From Saprospirales bacterium (GTDB lineage Bacteria; Bacteroidota; Bacteroidia; Chitinophagales; Saprospiraceae), in NCBI GenBank assembly GCA_016711045.1, contig JADJTT010000002.1, forward strand, positions 434,001 through 498,000: a DNA stretch of 64,000 bases. Direction: 5' to 3'. The stretch's first letter is position 1; every line of letters begins with the position of its first letter. The notes beneath the pieces are model-generated. The model worked only from the letters and a program-made list of their open reading frames with translations. It did not search any database and was not told the origin of the DNA. The position numbers and the translations under genes are program-made. This document shows, one piece after another, positions 41,997 to 50,725 of the stretch.

Positions 41997-42734
41997 ATGC
42001 CTGCACAAGATCCTCCTCCTCGATCGCGCCTTATTCCGGCAGAGCTGGAAAAAGGCGCCATGTTACTGGTCAATAAACCACATGGCTGGACGTCATTCGA
42101 CGTGGTGAATAAGATCAGGTATAAGCTAAAAAATATTTTGGGGGTCAAGAAGATCAAAGTGGGCCACGCCGGCACCCTCGACCCCATGGCTACCGGCCTC
42201 CTCATCGTTTGCACGGGAGGGTCGACCAAAAAGATCGACCAGTACCAGGGAATGCCCAAGGAGTATAAGGGTACCTTTACGTTTGGGAAATCTACCCCTT
42301 CCTATGACGCAGAAACCGAAGCCGATGCGGTATATCCCTTCGAACACATCACGGCCGCGATGCTGGAAGCGGTGAAAACTCAATTCCTGGGTGAAATAGA
42401 CCAAATTCCACCCCTGTTTTCTGCGATTAAAGTCGATGGGCAACCATTGTATAAAAAGGCCAGAAGGGGAATACAGGTGGAAGTCCAGCCCCGAAAAGTC
42501 CATATCCATTCGATTGAATGGACCCGCATAGAATTGCCGGAAGTCGATTTTACAGTTCGTTGCAGTAAAGGAACCTATATCCGTTCGCTGGCCCACGATA
42601 TCGGCCAGGCATTGGACAGCGGCGCTTACCTCAGCCGCCTGGTACGCACCCAAATCGGGGAATATGCACTGGAAAATGCGTGGGATCTGGAAGTGTTAGT
42701 GGATGAATTGGAGGAATTAATTCTGGAAAAGTAA
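41997..42734 (+). CDS. truB: tRNA pseudouridine-55 synthase
   Basis: 245 residues from ATG at 41997; an in-frame TTG two codons earlier is less likely. TruB converts U55 of the T-loop of tRNAs to pseudouridine. The catalytic aspartate is in VGHAGTLDPMATGLLIVCTG near residue 60. Other marks are LLVNKPHGWTSFDVVNKIR, PPLFSAIKVDGQPLYKKAR and VRCSKGTYIRSLAHDIG. The stop lies 4 bases from the stop of the convergent caspase gene. Confidence 0.96.
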   Translation: MPAQDPPPRSRLIPAELEKGAMLLVNKPHGWTSFDVVNKIRYKLKNILGVKKIKVGHAGTLDPMATGLLIVCTGGSTKKIDQYQGMPKEYKGTFTFGKSTPSYDAETEADAVYPFEHITAAMLEAVKTQFLGEIDQIPPLFSAIKVDGQPLYKKARRGIQVEVQPRKVHIHSIEWTRIELPEVDFTVRCSKGTYIRSLAHDIGQALDSGAYLSRLVRTQIGEYALENAWDLEVLVDELEELILEK

Positions 42735-42738
42735 CCAA

Positions 42739-45033
42739 TCAATCCCGTACACAGCGACAGGAAAGCCTGGCTTTTTTCGGAAGTGGAACCCGGTGAATGG
42801 CGTTGGTTTTTTTGTCAAATACGATGGCGAACGCATCTTTTTCTCCATCAGCGGTGCGACTCCAGAAAAATCCTTCTTCATTGATACTCCGGAAGCCCCC
42901 CTGGGGTTCTTGCATGCCGCCCAGCCTGGCCTCAAAAAAGCTGCCTCCTCCGAAGCTCAGAACCTTGAAAGCGTTCGGTTCTTCAAATCCGCCGAAGCCT
43001 TCTACGAGTGCGCCCCATTCATTCAGTTCCGGCAAATGCCATCCTTTCGGGCAAGCCCGCATAGCAGTTTCCCAAGTATACAATCCACCAAAATTCTGAC
43101 AAAAAACGGGGCGGTCGTTGTAGCAGACCATCCCTTCAGTCGTATAGGCCAGGTTGGTTTGCAGCCAGAAACGGCCCAATAATTCGACTGCCGCATATTT
43201 TTTCCCGTCGCGTTGATCGAGGAAAGAATCCAGCGGGTGGTCTTCGGGCTTGTCTACCTCTCCCGATTTGGGCTGCCCGGTCAATTTATCGCGGGGTTGA
43301 TCTACTGGCTCAAGACGCGGTTCTGCTGAATTGCGTTCCTGTTCCATTCGACGCCTTTCTTCGAACAGCAATTCAACGTTTTTAATTTCCCTGATCAGGG
43401 GCTCGGGCAGCGCTTCCTTTTGCTGCGCAGACCTGCGAACTATCTCCAACAGTTCTTCCGCTCTGGGCAAATCGGGTTCTTCCCGTTCGAGCAGTTCCCG
43501 CGCTTCGGTCAGGGGCTCCCTCACTTCCTTATACTCGTTTTGCCGATCTGCAGGTTGGGTGGAAAAAAAATTAGGCTGGGCAATCCATTGGATTACCGCG
43601 ACTACTCCAATTAACAGGACCAGGATAGCGGCAGTGTTCCGGATCCAGCTGAGGTTTCTCCGCCTGGCCTGAGGCGCCGGAGGGGGAGATTCGAATTCCG
43701 GAAAGGGGCTTGGTTGAACTACGCTTGGGGCGTTTGCTATTTCCAGGCCTTCCGTGGTGGCCTGGCCCATACTGAACGAATACCCCGACTCCCGCCATCC
43801 GATCTGGGGTGCTTTTACGGCCTGGGCCCGCACCTCAATATTTTCTTCCAATACAATCTCTTTTCTCCGTTCCCGCCCCTCTATGGATTCAATGACTGTG
43901 ACTTTAAGTACCAGTGGGTGGATACCTTCGTGCAAGGCTTTCACATAGAATACCCATTGGGTATAGTCGTCCGGATCGATAAATTGTTCTGCTGAAGAAA
44001 TGGTACGAACGGTAAAGGCGCCGACGCCCCCCAGCAGCGGGTCGATCAATTCGACCTCCATCAGGTTGGAGATCCGGATATCCCGGACAGTATGGTCTTT
44101 TCCCTTGTCAAAATCCTGAAACAGGGTAGCTTTGTTGAAAGCGATGCGCACCTCGCACCGGCTTTCCTGCCCCAGCTCCATGGCTTGGGGGATGCTATAT
44201 AGTAGTCCTCCTTTGGTCGGCAGGGAGGGTTTGGGCTCCACCGAAGTATCCTTGACCATTTCCGATGCCCGAAGGCGGAAAATAAACTGCCCCCCTTCAT
44301 GGCCGCTGACGCGCAGGGGTTCGCCTCTGGGAATTTGATTGGAGCGGGCTGCCACTGATTCCACCACCCGCTGGCATAGTTCACCCACGCCAAGAGTACC
44401 CTGATTGAGGGTCAGTTGATTGAGCAAGCTTTCTGCAAAGGGGCTGTGGTGTCCGGAAGGACCGTCCGGAACGACCTCATTCCGTCCGGAGGTCAGTCCC
44501 CAGCGGGAAGGCAGCATTTCCAGCCTGTCGCCACCGGCGCCGCTTCGAAACTGCATAAACAAGCTGCCCGAAAAACACGAATCGATAACCAGGAAGGTAT
44601 GCCGTGATTGGATGGCATTGAGTACCGTATGTATTTTGCTGTTGGGTATAAAATCTTCGGGGGCGTCCGGTTCTGCATCTACGGGTATCCAGTATCCTTC
44701 TTTGAGTATTTCGTCATATTCACCGTGCCCGGAGAAGTAGATCACGAGATTGTCGGCCGGGGTGATCAGGCGGGCCATATCGCGGAGCTTGAAGAGCAAT
44801 TGGCGCTCCGTCGCATTTTCATTGAAAAGCACTTCGGTATTCTCTGCGTCAAACTCATAGCGTTGTTGTAAGAGATTGGCGAAGGTCTGTGCATCCCGAA
44901 CGGCATTATTGAGATGGGGAAAATGCAGGTAAGCGTCGATGCCGATCACCAACAGGTAGTTATTGCCCCTGGCTGTTCCTCCGATCCCCTGACCGGATTG
45001 ATAAGCGCCGATGCCACGTTCAGGTGTACTCAT
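42739..45033 (-). CDS. Membrane-anchored caspase-like protease with C-terminal FISUMP domain
   Basis: 764 residues. Residues ~25-255 are a peptidase C14 (caspase/metacaspase) domain with the dyad His103 in YFSGHGEYDE and Cys153 in VIDSCFSGSLF. Residues ~278-405 look like an all-beta domain (SRCEVRIAFNKATLFQDF, VRDIRISNLMEVELIDPLLG) that I cannot name. One membrane helix follows at ~466-486, preceded by RRRN, so the caspase is probably cytoplasmic. A charged helical hairpin (~500-570) comes next, then a FISUMP domain (~604-763) that begins DQRDGKKYAAVELLGRFW and contains CPKGWHLPELNEW. Bacterial caspases are often effectors of signalling or defence; here no partner gene is adjacent. Confidence 0.88.
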   Translation of the reverse strand: MSTPERGIGAYQSGQGIGGTARGNNYLLVIGIDAYLHFPHLNNAVRDAQTFANLLQQRYEFDAENTEVLFNENATERQLLFKLRDMARLITPADNLVIYFSGHGEYDEILKEGYWIPVDAEPDAPEDFIPNSKIHTVLNAIQSRHTFLVIDSCFSGSLFMQFRSGAGGDRLEMLPSRWGLTSGRNEVVPDGPSGHHSPFAESLLNQLTLNQGTLGVGELCQRVVESVAARSNQIPRGEPLRVSGHEGGQFIFRLRASEMVKDTSVEPKPSLPTKGGLLYSIPQAMELGQESRCEVRIAFNKATLFQDFDKGKDHTVRDIRISNLMEVELIDPLLGGVGAFTVRTISSAEQFIDPDDYTQWVFYVKALHEGIHPLVLKVTVIESIEGRERRKEIVLEENIEVRAQAVKAPQIGWRESGYSFSMGQATTEGLEIANAPSVVQPSPFPEFESPPPAPQARRRNLSWIRNTAAILVLLIGVVAVIQWIAQPNFFSTQPADRQNEYKEVREPLTEARELLEREEPDLPRAEELLEIVRRSAQQKEALPEPLIREIKNVELLFEERRRMEQERNSAEPRLEPVDQPRDKLTGQPKSGEVDKPEDHPLDSFLDQRDGKKYAAVELLGRFWLQTNLAYTTEGMVCYNDRPVFCQNFGGLYTWETAMRACPKGWHLPELNEWGALVEGFGGFEEPNAFKVLSFGGGSFFEARLGGMQEPQGGFRSINEEGFFWSRTADGEKDAFAIVFDKKTNAIHRVPLPKKARLSCRCVRD

Positions 45034-45075
45034 TGATTGTGCTGCATACGGTTAAAATTACGGAAAAAAGTAGAC

Positions 45076-46077
45076 TCACCGGGTGACTAAAATTCGAAGA
45101 GGCCGCACCGGCACGCCGTCGCTCCAAACGCCCAGGCTCAACTGGGCTTCGGCGCCGCCGAAGGCAGACTCGCAATGGGCGCCATAGCGCGTACAATCGA
45201 TCAATGCGTCGGCCAGCTTCCAAAAAACGTAATAATCATCAGCATCCGTCGGGATGTGGAAAAGTGCATAGCGCGCGGAGAATGTGCGTACCCCATTATC
45301 GAATGCCGGATCGGTCGCATGACAGGCACGATGGCCGGCAACCAGAGGCGGGCGGCCATGCCGGTCAGGGCTCAGGAGCAGGATATCGCGATCAGGCAAA
45401 CCCGTGGCGGCCCGGCAGATCTGTTTGCTGAACTGCCGCCCGACCAGCATGTCATTTTTAGCAATAACGACCAACAATTTCAGGTCCGCCGGAAAATCGC
45501 GGTATTCCGGAAGAAGTCCGCCAGGGAAAAAATTGGTGCCTGGCTGGCATAACAGCAAGGCCGCAGGCTTGGGAATATTCCATGATTCGTATTGCAGGGC
45601 CAGGTTGGCGGCCAATACACCGCCATACGAATGCCCGATGAATACGATTTTTTCCACCTGCACCGTTATTCCCGTTTCTTTTTCCAGGCAGGCTAACGCT
45701 CCGCGAATTCCGCTGGCAGCGCGGTCTGTGAAATCGCGTGCCCGAGGACGCCAAAGCCGCTCCTGATACCTGGGCATAATGACCACATTGCCCTTGCGGA
45801 CGAGATGGCTGATCCATTTCCCGTAGATCATGGGATTGAAACAGCCGAACCCATGCAGAAACACAACCACCCCCGCCGTATCCGGCTGCGGGCTATCTGG
45901 AATAAATATCCAATACCCTCCAGCTATTTGAGCCGAATCAATAAACCGGACCTCTTCGTGAAAATAAGCGCTGCCTCCGGGCCCCTGATCAGGCTGACCG
46001 GGCTGCACCGGTTTTTGGGCAGCAGCAAATTGAAGACAGCAAGCCCAGATAGCCAAACATCCAAAACAGATTTTCAA
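45076..46077 (-). CDS. Secreted alpha/beta hydrolase
   Basis: 334 residues with a TTG start at 46077 giving the signal peptide KICFGCLAIWACCLQFAAAQ. The longer ATG-started frame from 46194 runs through a 25-bp palindrome and codes for a charged, unlikely N-terminus, so I reject it. The hydrolase core has VVVFLHGFGCFNP (oxyanion side), VIMPRYQERLWRP and the nucleophile elbow IGHSYGG near residue 147. An acid/His pair is expected near DILLLSPDRHGRP. Its closest character is a dienelactone-hydrolase or acetyl-esterase-like enzyme acting in the periplasm or outside. It is divergent from gpsA. Confidence 0.78.
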   Translation of the reverse strand: MKICFGCLAIWACCLQFAAAQKPVQPGQPDQGPGGSAYFHEEVRFIDSAQIAGGYWIFIPDSPQPDTAGVVVFLHGFGCFNPMIYGKWISHLVRKGNVVIMPRYQERLWRPRARDFTDRAASGIRGALACLEKETGITVQVEKIVFIGHSYGGVLAANLALQYESWNIPKPAALLLCQPGTNFFPGGLLPEYRDFPADLKLLVVIAKNDMLVGRQFSKQICRAATGLPDRDILLLSPDRHGRPPLVAGHRACHATDPAFDNGVRTFSARYALFHIPTDADDYYVFWKLADALIDCTRYGAHCESAFGGAEAQLSLGVWSDGVPVRPLRILVTR

Positions 46078-46095
46078 TTCGATTATTTTAGAAAT

Positions 46096-46156
46096 AAAAG
46101 TACGGAAAGAAAAGGAGGAGCGCGGTAGCCCCTCCTCCTTTTCTTTCCGTACTTTT
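46096..46156. repeat. 25-bp perfect palindrome between divergent genes
   Basis: Arms 46096-46120 and 46132-46156 are exact reverse complements (AAAAGTACGGAAAGAAAAGG outward). It lies in the divergent promoter region of the hydrolase and gpsA, so it is not a terminator. Each arm carries TACTTTT on its outward strand, and on the gpsA side this completes a TACTTTTG -7 element. Confidence 0.85.
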
Positions 46157-46157
46157 G
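46150..46157 (+). promoter_or_regulatory. -7 promoter element of gpsA
   Basis: TACTTTTG fits TAnnTTTG, 31 bases before the gpsA start, and overlaps the end of the palindrome arm. Confidence 0.6.
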
Positions 46158-46188
46158 ACCCAGCATTCCAGGGAAAACGGAAAAAAGT

Positions 46189-47238
46189 ATGCACGGGGAA
46201 GCGGAAGAACTACCTATAGTTGGTGTTATTGGAGCCGGGAGCTTTGGCACTGCCGTATCCAATTTGCTGGCACACAATGCCCGTGTCTTACTCTACAGCC
46301 GGCATCCGGAGGTGGTCGCACGGATCAACCAAACCCACCGGCATTTCGACATGGACCTTTCCCCCCGGATACGGGCTACCGGAAATTTGCAGGAAGTGCC
46401 CGAAACCTGTACCCTGCTCTTTCCTATCGTTCCTTCTGCCAATTTTCGGGAAATGATGCGCGACCTGTCGCCTTTTTTGCGGCCTTATCATCTGGTGATA
46501 CACGGCACCAAAGGATTAGATATCAGGCGAAAAGAATACGACACGGAAGACAGTCCCATCACCCGCGACCAGGTATGCACCATGAGCGAGATCATCCGGC
46601 AGGAAAGTGTGGTGGTGCGCATCGGGTGCCTGTCGGGGCCCAATCTGGCACGGGAGATCATGGCCGGACAACCCACGGCTACCGTTATTGCAAGCAGCTT
46701 TGACGAAGTGATCGAAAAGGGAAAGAAAGTGCTGTCCAGCCGCTTTTTTCAAGTCTTGCACACCTACGAACTGATCGGCGCCGAGCTGGCCGGCGCATTG
46801 AAGAACGTGGTTGCAGTTGGGTCGGGAATTCTGGGTGGACTGGGGATGGGAAAAAACATACAGGGCATCCTGATCACCCAGGGCCTGATGGAGATGATCC
46901 GCTTTGGAAATGTAATGGGCGCCACGCCCCAGGCTTTTTTGGGCACCGCAGGTATCGGCGACCTCATCGCTACTGCCACCAGCACGCAAAGCCGCAATTA
47001 TACTTTCGGTTTGCGGCTGGGACGCGGAGAAACTGTGGACGCCATCAATGCCTCCCTGACCGAAGTTGCAGAAGGAGTGCGGACCATTCTTATCGCCAAG
47101 CAATTGGCCGATCACTACAAACTGGATGTGCCGATCACCCAAACTTTATACCGGGTCATTTACGAAGGGGCTGACATTTTTGAAGCCATCGAGTCCCTCA
47201 TTCGCTTTCCGGGAGAAGCAGATGTAGATTTTATTTAA
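46189..47238 (+). CDS. gpsA: NAD(P)-dependent glycerol-3-phosphate dehydrogenase
   Basis: 349 residues. The Rossmann motif VIGAGSFGTAVSNLLAHNA is near residue 10. The substrate domain contains IRQESVVVRIGCLSGPNLAR, the catalytic lysine region LAGALKNVVAVGSGILGGL and TAGIGDLIATATSTQSRNYT. GpsA makes sn-glycerol-3-phosphate for phospholipid synthesis, complementing cdsA elsewhere in the window. The ATG at 46189 follows the -7 element by a normal leader length. Confidence 0.96.
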   Translation: MHGEAEELPIVGVIGAGSFGTAVSNLLAHNARVLLYSRHPEVVARINQTHRHFDMDLSPRIRATGNLQEVPETCTLLFPIVPSANFREMMRDLSPFLRPYHLVIHGTKGLDIRRKEYDTEDSPITRDQVCTMSEIIRQESVVVRIGCLSGPNLAREIMAGQPTATVIASSFDEVIEKGKKVLSSRFFQVLHTYELIGAELAGALKNVVAVGSGILGGLGMGKNIQGILITQGLMEMIRFGNVMGATPQAFLGTAGIGDLIATATSTQSRNYTFGLRLGRGETVDAINASLTEVAEGVRTILIAKQLADHYKLDVPITQTLYRVIYEGADIFEAIESLIRFPGEADVDFI

Positions 47239-47268
47239 TGAGATGGGATAATCGCATCTCATTGTTCT

Positions 47269-47340
47269 AAAATAAAAAAAGAAAGAGGCTGTTTGAAAAG
47301 TCGCACGACTTTTCAAACAGCCTCTTTCTTTTTTTATTTT
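47269..47340. terminator. 35-bp perfect hairpin, bidirectional terminator
   Basis: Arms 47269-47303 and 47306-47340 match exactly over 35 bases (central arms GTTTGAAAAGTCG/CGACTTTTCAAAC) with A-runs and T-runs at the outer ends. It terminates convergent gpsA and the glycosyltransferase; the outermost base belongs to the latter's TAA stop. A second small hairpin (ATGAGATG/CATCTCAT) lies at 47238-47262. Confidence 0.9.
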
Positions 47341-48107
47341 TAATAATGCGCCTTCCCCAGGCGCCGAAACCGGTGCCATAATGCCCGGAGGAGAATACCG
47401 GCATGGGCCAGTAGATTTTCCCAAAAGCCATAATGCTTTCTCAATACGATATACCGGTCTTTCAGGGAGCGGCGGTGGCGTTTTTTGGAGAGGCCTCCCT
47501 GCAGGTACTCGGCGAGCACCAGGCTGGTATGGCGGGTTTCCCGGCTATGCCGGAGGGCGCATATCACCCAATCGATATCTGCCGTCAGGTTGTTTTCAAT
47601 GAAAAAGGGCGCAATAATACGGCGCACCAGAATGGCTTGGTGGCAAACCACCATCCCGAATCGAAGGCTTTTCCAGGTCAATAGGGCCGGAAGCTTTTGT
47701 GCGGTCAACTCCGTTCGGATGCCCAGATGCCTGCGTTGGTCGTCCACGAGCATTACTTCACCATAGAGGATATCGGTTTCCGGCCTGTAAAACGCCATGG
47801 CCTTTTCGACGATATCCGATGAAAATAGTTCGTCGCCTGCATTGAGAAACCACACGAAATCGCCTGTGGCCAAGCGCAGGCCTTTGTTCATCGCATCGTA
47901 AATGCCCTTGTCGGGCTCACTGATCCAGTGGGCAATACGCCCGGCATGGGCCTGTATGAGCGCTACCGTTCCGTCTGTAGACCCTCCATCCACCACGATG
48001 TATTCGATAGAGGGGTAGGTCTGCCCGAAAACGCTCCGCATGGTGCCTTCCAGCAGCTCCCTGGCATTAAAAACCACGGTTATGATACTGACACTCGGTG
48101 TTTCCAT
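47340..48107 (-). CDS. Family 2 glycosyltransferase
   Basis: 255 residues from METPSVSIITVVFNARELLE; an upstream ATG at 48152 adds a non-family extension. GT-A motifs: YIVVDGGSTDGTVALI near residue 32, YDAMNKGLRLATGDFVWFLN and the metal-binding AGDELF near residue 85. It transfers a sugar from a nucleotide donor to a polymer or lipid acceptor in envelope synthesis; the donor is not predictable. It is convergent with gpsA and divergent from the YfhO-like gene. Short relative to many GT2 proteins, with no membrane helix. Confidence 0.9.
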   Translation of the reverse strand: METPSVSIITVVFNARELLEGTMRSVFGQTYPSIEYIVVDGGSTDGTVALIQAHAGRIAHWISEPDKGIYDAMNKGLRLATGDFVWFLNAGDELFSSDIVEKAMAFYRPETDILYGEVMLVDDQRRHLGIRTELTAQKLPALLTWKSLRFGMVVCHQAILVRRIIAPFFIENNLTADIDWVICALRHSRETRHTSLVLAEYLQGGLSKKRHRRSLKDRYIVLRKHYGFWENLLAHAGILLRALWHRFRRLGKAHY

Positions 48108-48131
48108 CGTTCGAAAGTATGTAAAAATCCG

Positions 48132-48196
48132 TACTTTAGCGACCGAAATCATTTATCAATGAGGAGGAGCGCGCTGGAAGCGCGCTCCTCCTCATT
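48132..48196. promoter_or_regulatory. Divergent promoter region with 17-bp perfect palindrome
   Basis: TACTTTAG (48132-48139, seven of eight to TAnnTTTG) is followed by a perfect palindrome with arms 48158-48174 and 48180-48196 (AATGAGGAGGAGCGCGC and complement) around TGGAA. It lies between divergent genes, 19 bases before the YfhO-like start, so the plus-strand transcript would carry a 5' hairpin. Confidence 0.6.
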
Positions 48197-48215
48197 AGCC
48201 CAAAATATTGAGACC

Positions 48216-50720
48216 ATGTTGCGCAAATTTGCCCCACACCTCCTTGCATACCTCATTCTGCTGGCCGTATCCTTCGCTTTCTTTGCCCCCGCTGCCATTG
48301 AGGGAAAGGTGCTTCAGCAATCTGATAACATTCAATCGCGCGGAATGCAAACCGAATTGCGCGCGTTTAAAGAAAAGACCGGGCACTATCCGCTGTGGAC
48401 CAATTCCGCGTTTTCCGGGATGCCGGGTTACCAGATCCTGTACGCCTCCAAATCGGCGCTTCAATTGCCTTTTCGGGCCCTTTTGCTGGGCAACAACATG
48501 GCGCCACCCCATACCGGTATTTTGCTGATGATGGCAGGTATGTATTTCCTGCTGGTAGTATTGCGGATCGACTGGCGCATTGCCGTGATTGGGGCGATCG
48601 GGTTTGGTCTTTCGACCAACTTTATGGACCTGGCCCTGGCCGGGCACTCCACCAAAATTATTGCCCTGGCCTACATGGGGCCGATATTTGCGGGAGCTAT
48701 CCTTGCATTCAGAGGGAAACCGATCACAGGCGCAGGTATTTTGGGGCTTGCCCTGGGCCTGCAGGTGTGGGCCAACCACGTGCAGATCACTTATTACACG
48801 ATGCTGATGTTGGGTATTATGGGCATTGTGTATTTAGTACATGCGATCCGGGAAAAACAGATCCCCGGCTTTCTTAAAGCAACTGCATTCCTGGCAGTAG
48901 CCGGGGTACTTGCATTCGCTTCCAGCGCGGGACGCCTTTGGACTACCTATGAATATTCGCAGGAAACCATTCGCGGAAAGTCGGAACTCACCCAAAAGGA
49001 AGGCTCTTCGGGTTCGACAGCAGGTGAAGGAGGCTTATCGAAGGAGTATGCGTTCGGATGGAGTTACGGCATCACGGAGACCTTTACGCTGTTGATCCCC
49101 AACTACCTCGGAGGCAGCAGCAGTGAGAACTTCGCATCCGACCGCACCAGCGCTACTGTCAAAGCGTTGCAGCGGTTGGGCAACCCGGAACAGGCCAATA
49201 CGCTGGCCGGGGCAGCTACCCATTACTGGGGCACGCAACCGTTCACCGGTGGACCTGTGTATTACGGAGCTGTCATTTTGCTTTTATTTTTCCTGGGTGT
49301 TTTTCTGACAAAATCACCCCTCAAACCCTGGCTTATCGCCGGGGTCATATTCACGATCCTGATGGCATGGGGGCGCAATTTCCCTACCTTCAATTATTGG
49401 CTCTTTGACCACATGCCGCTCTATAACAAGTTCAGGGCGGTGACGATGGCCCTGGGCGTGACCTGTGCGTTGGTTATTGTGATGGGTATGCTCGGATTGC
49501 AGGCTGTATTTGATAAATCTTTTTCGGAAGAGGCAAAAAAACGGGGGTTGTATATGGCAGGAGGCGTCACTGGCGGTCTCCTTTTGTTGGCCTATTTGCT
49601 GAGTTTTACATTCGACTACGGAACCGCTGACGCCAATCTGCCTGCGGCAGTGGCCGAGGCCTTGAAGGAAGACCGTGCGGGTTTGCTGCGGGCAGATCTA
49701 GGCCGTTCCTTCCTGTTGATCGCCCTCGCGTTTGGGCTGCTTTTTGCCCGCCTTCGCATGCATTTATCCACGCTGGCCACAGTGATCGGGCTCGGAATCC
49801 TGGTGCTCTTCGACATGTGGAGCGTAGGGCGCCGGTTCATCACCAAGGAGGATTATGTGCTGCCCACCGATATCAAGCGCTTTACCGAAGCACAACCGGT
49901 GGATGCGCAAATCCTGCAAGATCCGGATCCGTATTATCGCGTAGCCGACCTGCGGCAAAATCTCTTTAGCAATGCACTGACCTCCTACCACCACAAAAGC
50001 GTGGGGGGATATCACGCGGCCAAGCTCATGCGCTACCAGGAACTCATCGAGCGGTACCTGAGCGACCCGGGACGGTACAGCAATATATATGGCATGCTCA
50101 ACACAAAGTATTTTATTCTCCGAAACGGGCAGGCATCGCTCAATCCGGATGTCCTGGGCAATGCCTGGTTTGTGCGATCGTATGAGACCGTACCGAACGG
50201 AGATGCCGAAATGGCGGCGCTGGCCACGCTTAAACCCGGAGAGAAAGCCGTGATCCAGGAATCATTCCAGCCTTCCCTGGAGGGATTGAACCTTCAATAC
50301 GATTCTTTAGCCACCATCCAGCTCACCTATTACCATCCGGATACGATGGTCTACCGCTATTCCGCCCGGAGCGAGCAACTGGCCCTCTTCTCGGAGGTGT
50401 ATTACCCACCTTCCAAAGGCTGGCAGCTTTACCTGGACGGAGAGCCGATCGACATACTAAAGGCCGATTTCCTGCTGCGGGCAGCGAGAGTGCCGGCCGG
50501 GCAGAACCGCGAGCTCAAGATGATCTTTGCGCCGAAGTCGTATTACCAGGGCGAAACGATCACCCTTGCCGGTTCGCTGGCTACGCTAGCGTTGGGTTTG
50601 TTCGGGATCTTTGTTTTTTTCCGGAATTACCAGCTACCCGATCCGGCACAATTGCCGGAAGAAAAAAAGACCAAGGCAGCGCCCCCTAATAAGACCACGA
50701 GGAGCAAGAAGCGGAAGTAA
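48216..50720 (+). CDS. YfhO-family membrane protein
   Basis: 834 residues from MLRKFAPHLLAYLILLAVSF; the open frame reaches much further upstream but only antisense to the glycosyltransferase. About a dozen membrane helices are seen (LLMMAGMYFLLVVLRIDWRI, AGAILAFRGKPITGAGILGL, VILLLFFLGVFLTKSPL), with a large extracytoplasmic loop and a soluble part near the C-terminus. YfhO proteins are GT-C-like and linked to glycosylation of lipoteichoic acid or other surface polymers in Firmicutes; in Bacteroidota the acceptor is unknown. The next gene, a flippase, starts 5 bases later. Confidence 0.85.
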   Translation: MLRKFAPHLLAYLILLAVSFAFFAPAAIEGKVLQQSDNIQSRGMQTELRAFKEKTGHYPLWTNSAFSGMPGYQILYASKSALQLPFRALLLGNNMAPPHTGILLMMAGMYFLLVVLRIDWRIAVIGAIGFGLSTNFMDLALAGHSTKIIALAYMGPIFAGAILAFRGKPITGAGILGLALGLQVWANHVQITYYTMLMLGIMGIVYLVHAIREKQIPGFLKATAFLAVAGVLAFASSAGRLWTTYEYSQETIRGKSELTQKEGSSGSTAGEGGLSKEYAFGWSYGITETFTLLIPNYLGGSSSENFASDRTSATVKALQRLGNPEQANTLAGAATHYWGTQPFTGGPVYYGAVILLLFFLGVFLTKSPLKPWLIAGVIFTILMAWGRNFPTFNYWLFDHMPLYNKFRAVTMALGVTCALVIVMGMLGLQAVFDKSFSEEAKKRGLYMAGGVTGGLLLLAYLLSFTFDYGTADANLPAAVAEALKEDRAGLLRADLGRSFLLIALAFGLLFARLRMHLSTLATVIGLGILVLFDMWSVGRRFITKEDYVLPTDIKRFTEAQPVDAQILQDPDPYYRVADLRQNLFSNALTSYHHKSVGGYHAAKLMRYQELIERYLSDPGRYSNIYGMLNTKYFILRNGQASLNPDVLGNAWFVRSYETVPNGDAEMAALATLKPGEKAVIQESFQPSLEGLNLQYDSLATIQLTYYHPDTMVYRYSARSEQLALFSEVYYPPSKGWQLYLDGEPIDILKADFLLRAARVPAGQNRELKMIFAPKSYYQGETITLAGSLATLALGLFGIFVFFRNYQLPDPAQLPEEKKTKAAPPNKTTRSKKRK

Positions 50721-50725
50721 CACAG

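Noticed and set aside
46078..46194. N-terminal extension of the alpha/beta hydrolase to an ATG at 46194
   Set aside because: It reads through a perfect palindrome and the gpsA promoter and puts 39 charged residues before a good signal peptide; a TTG at 46077 fits better.
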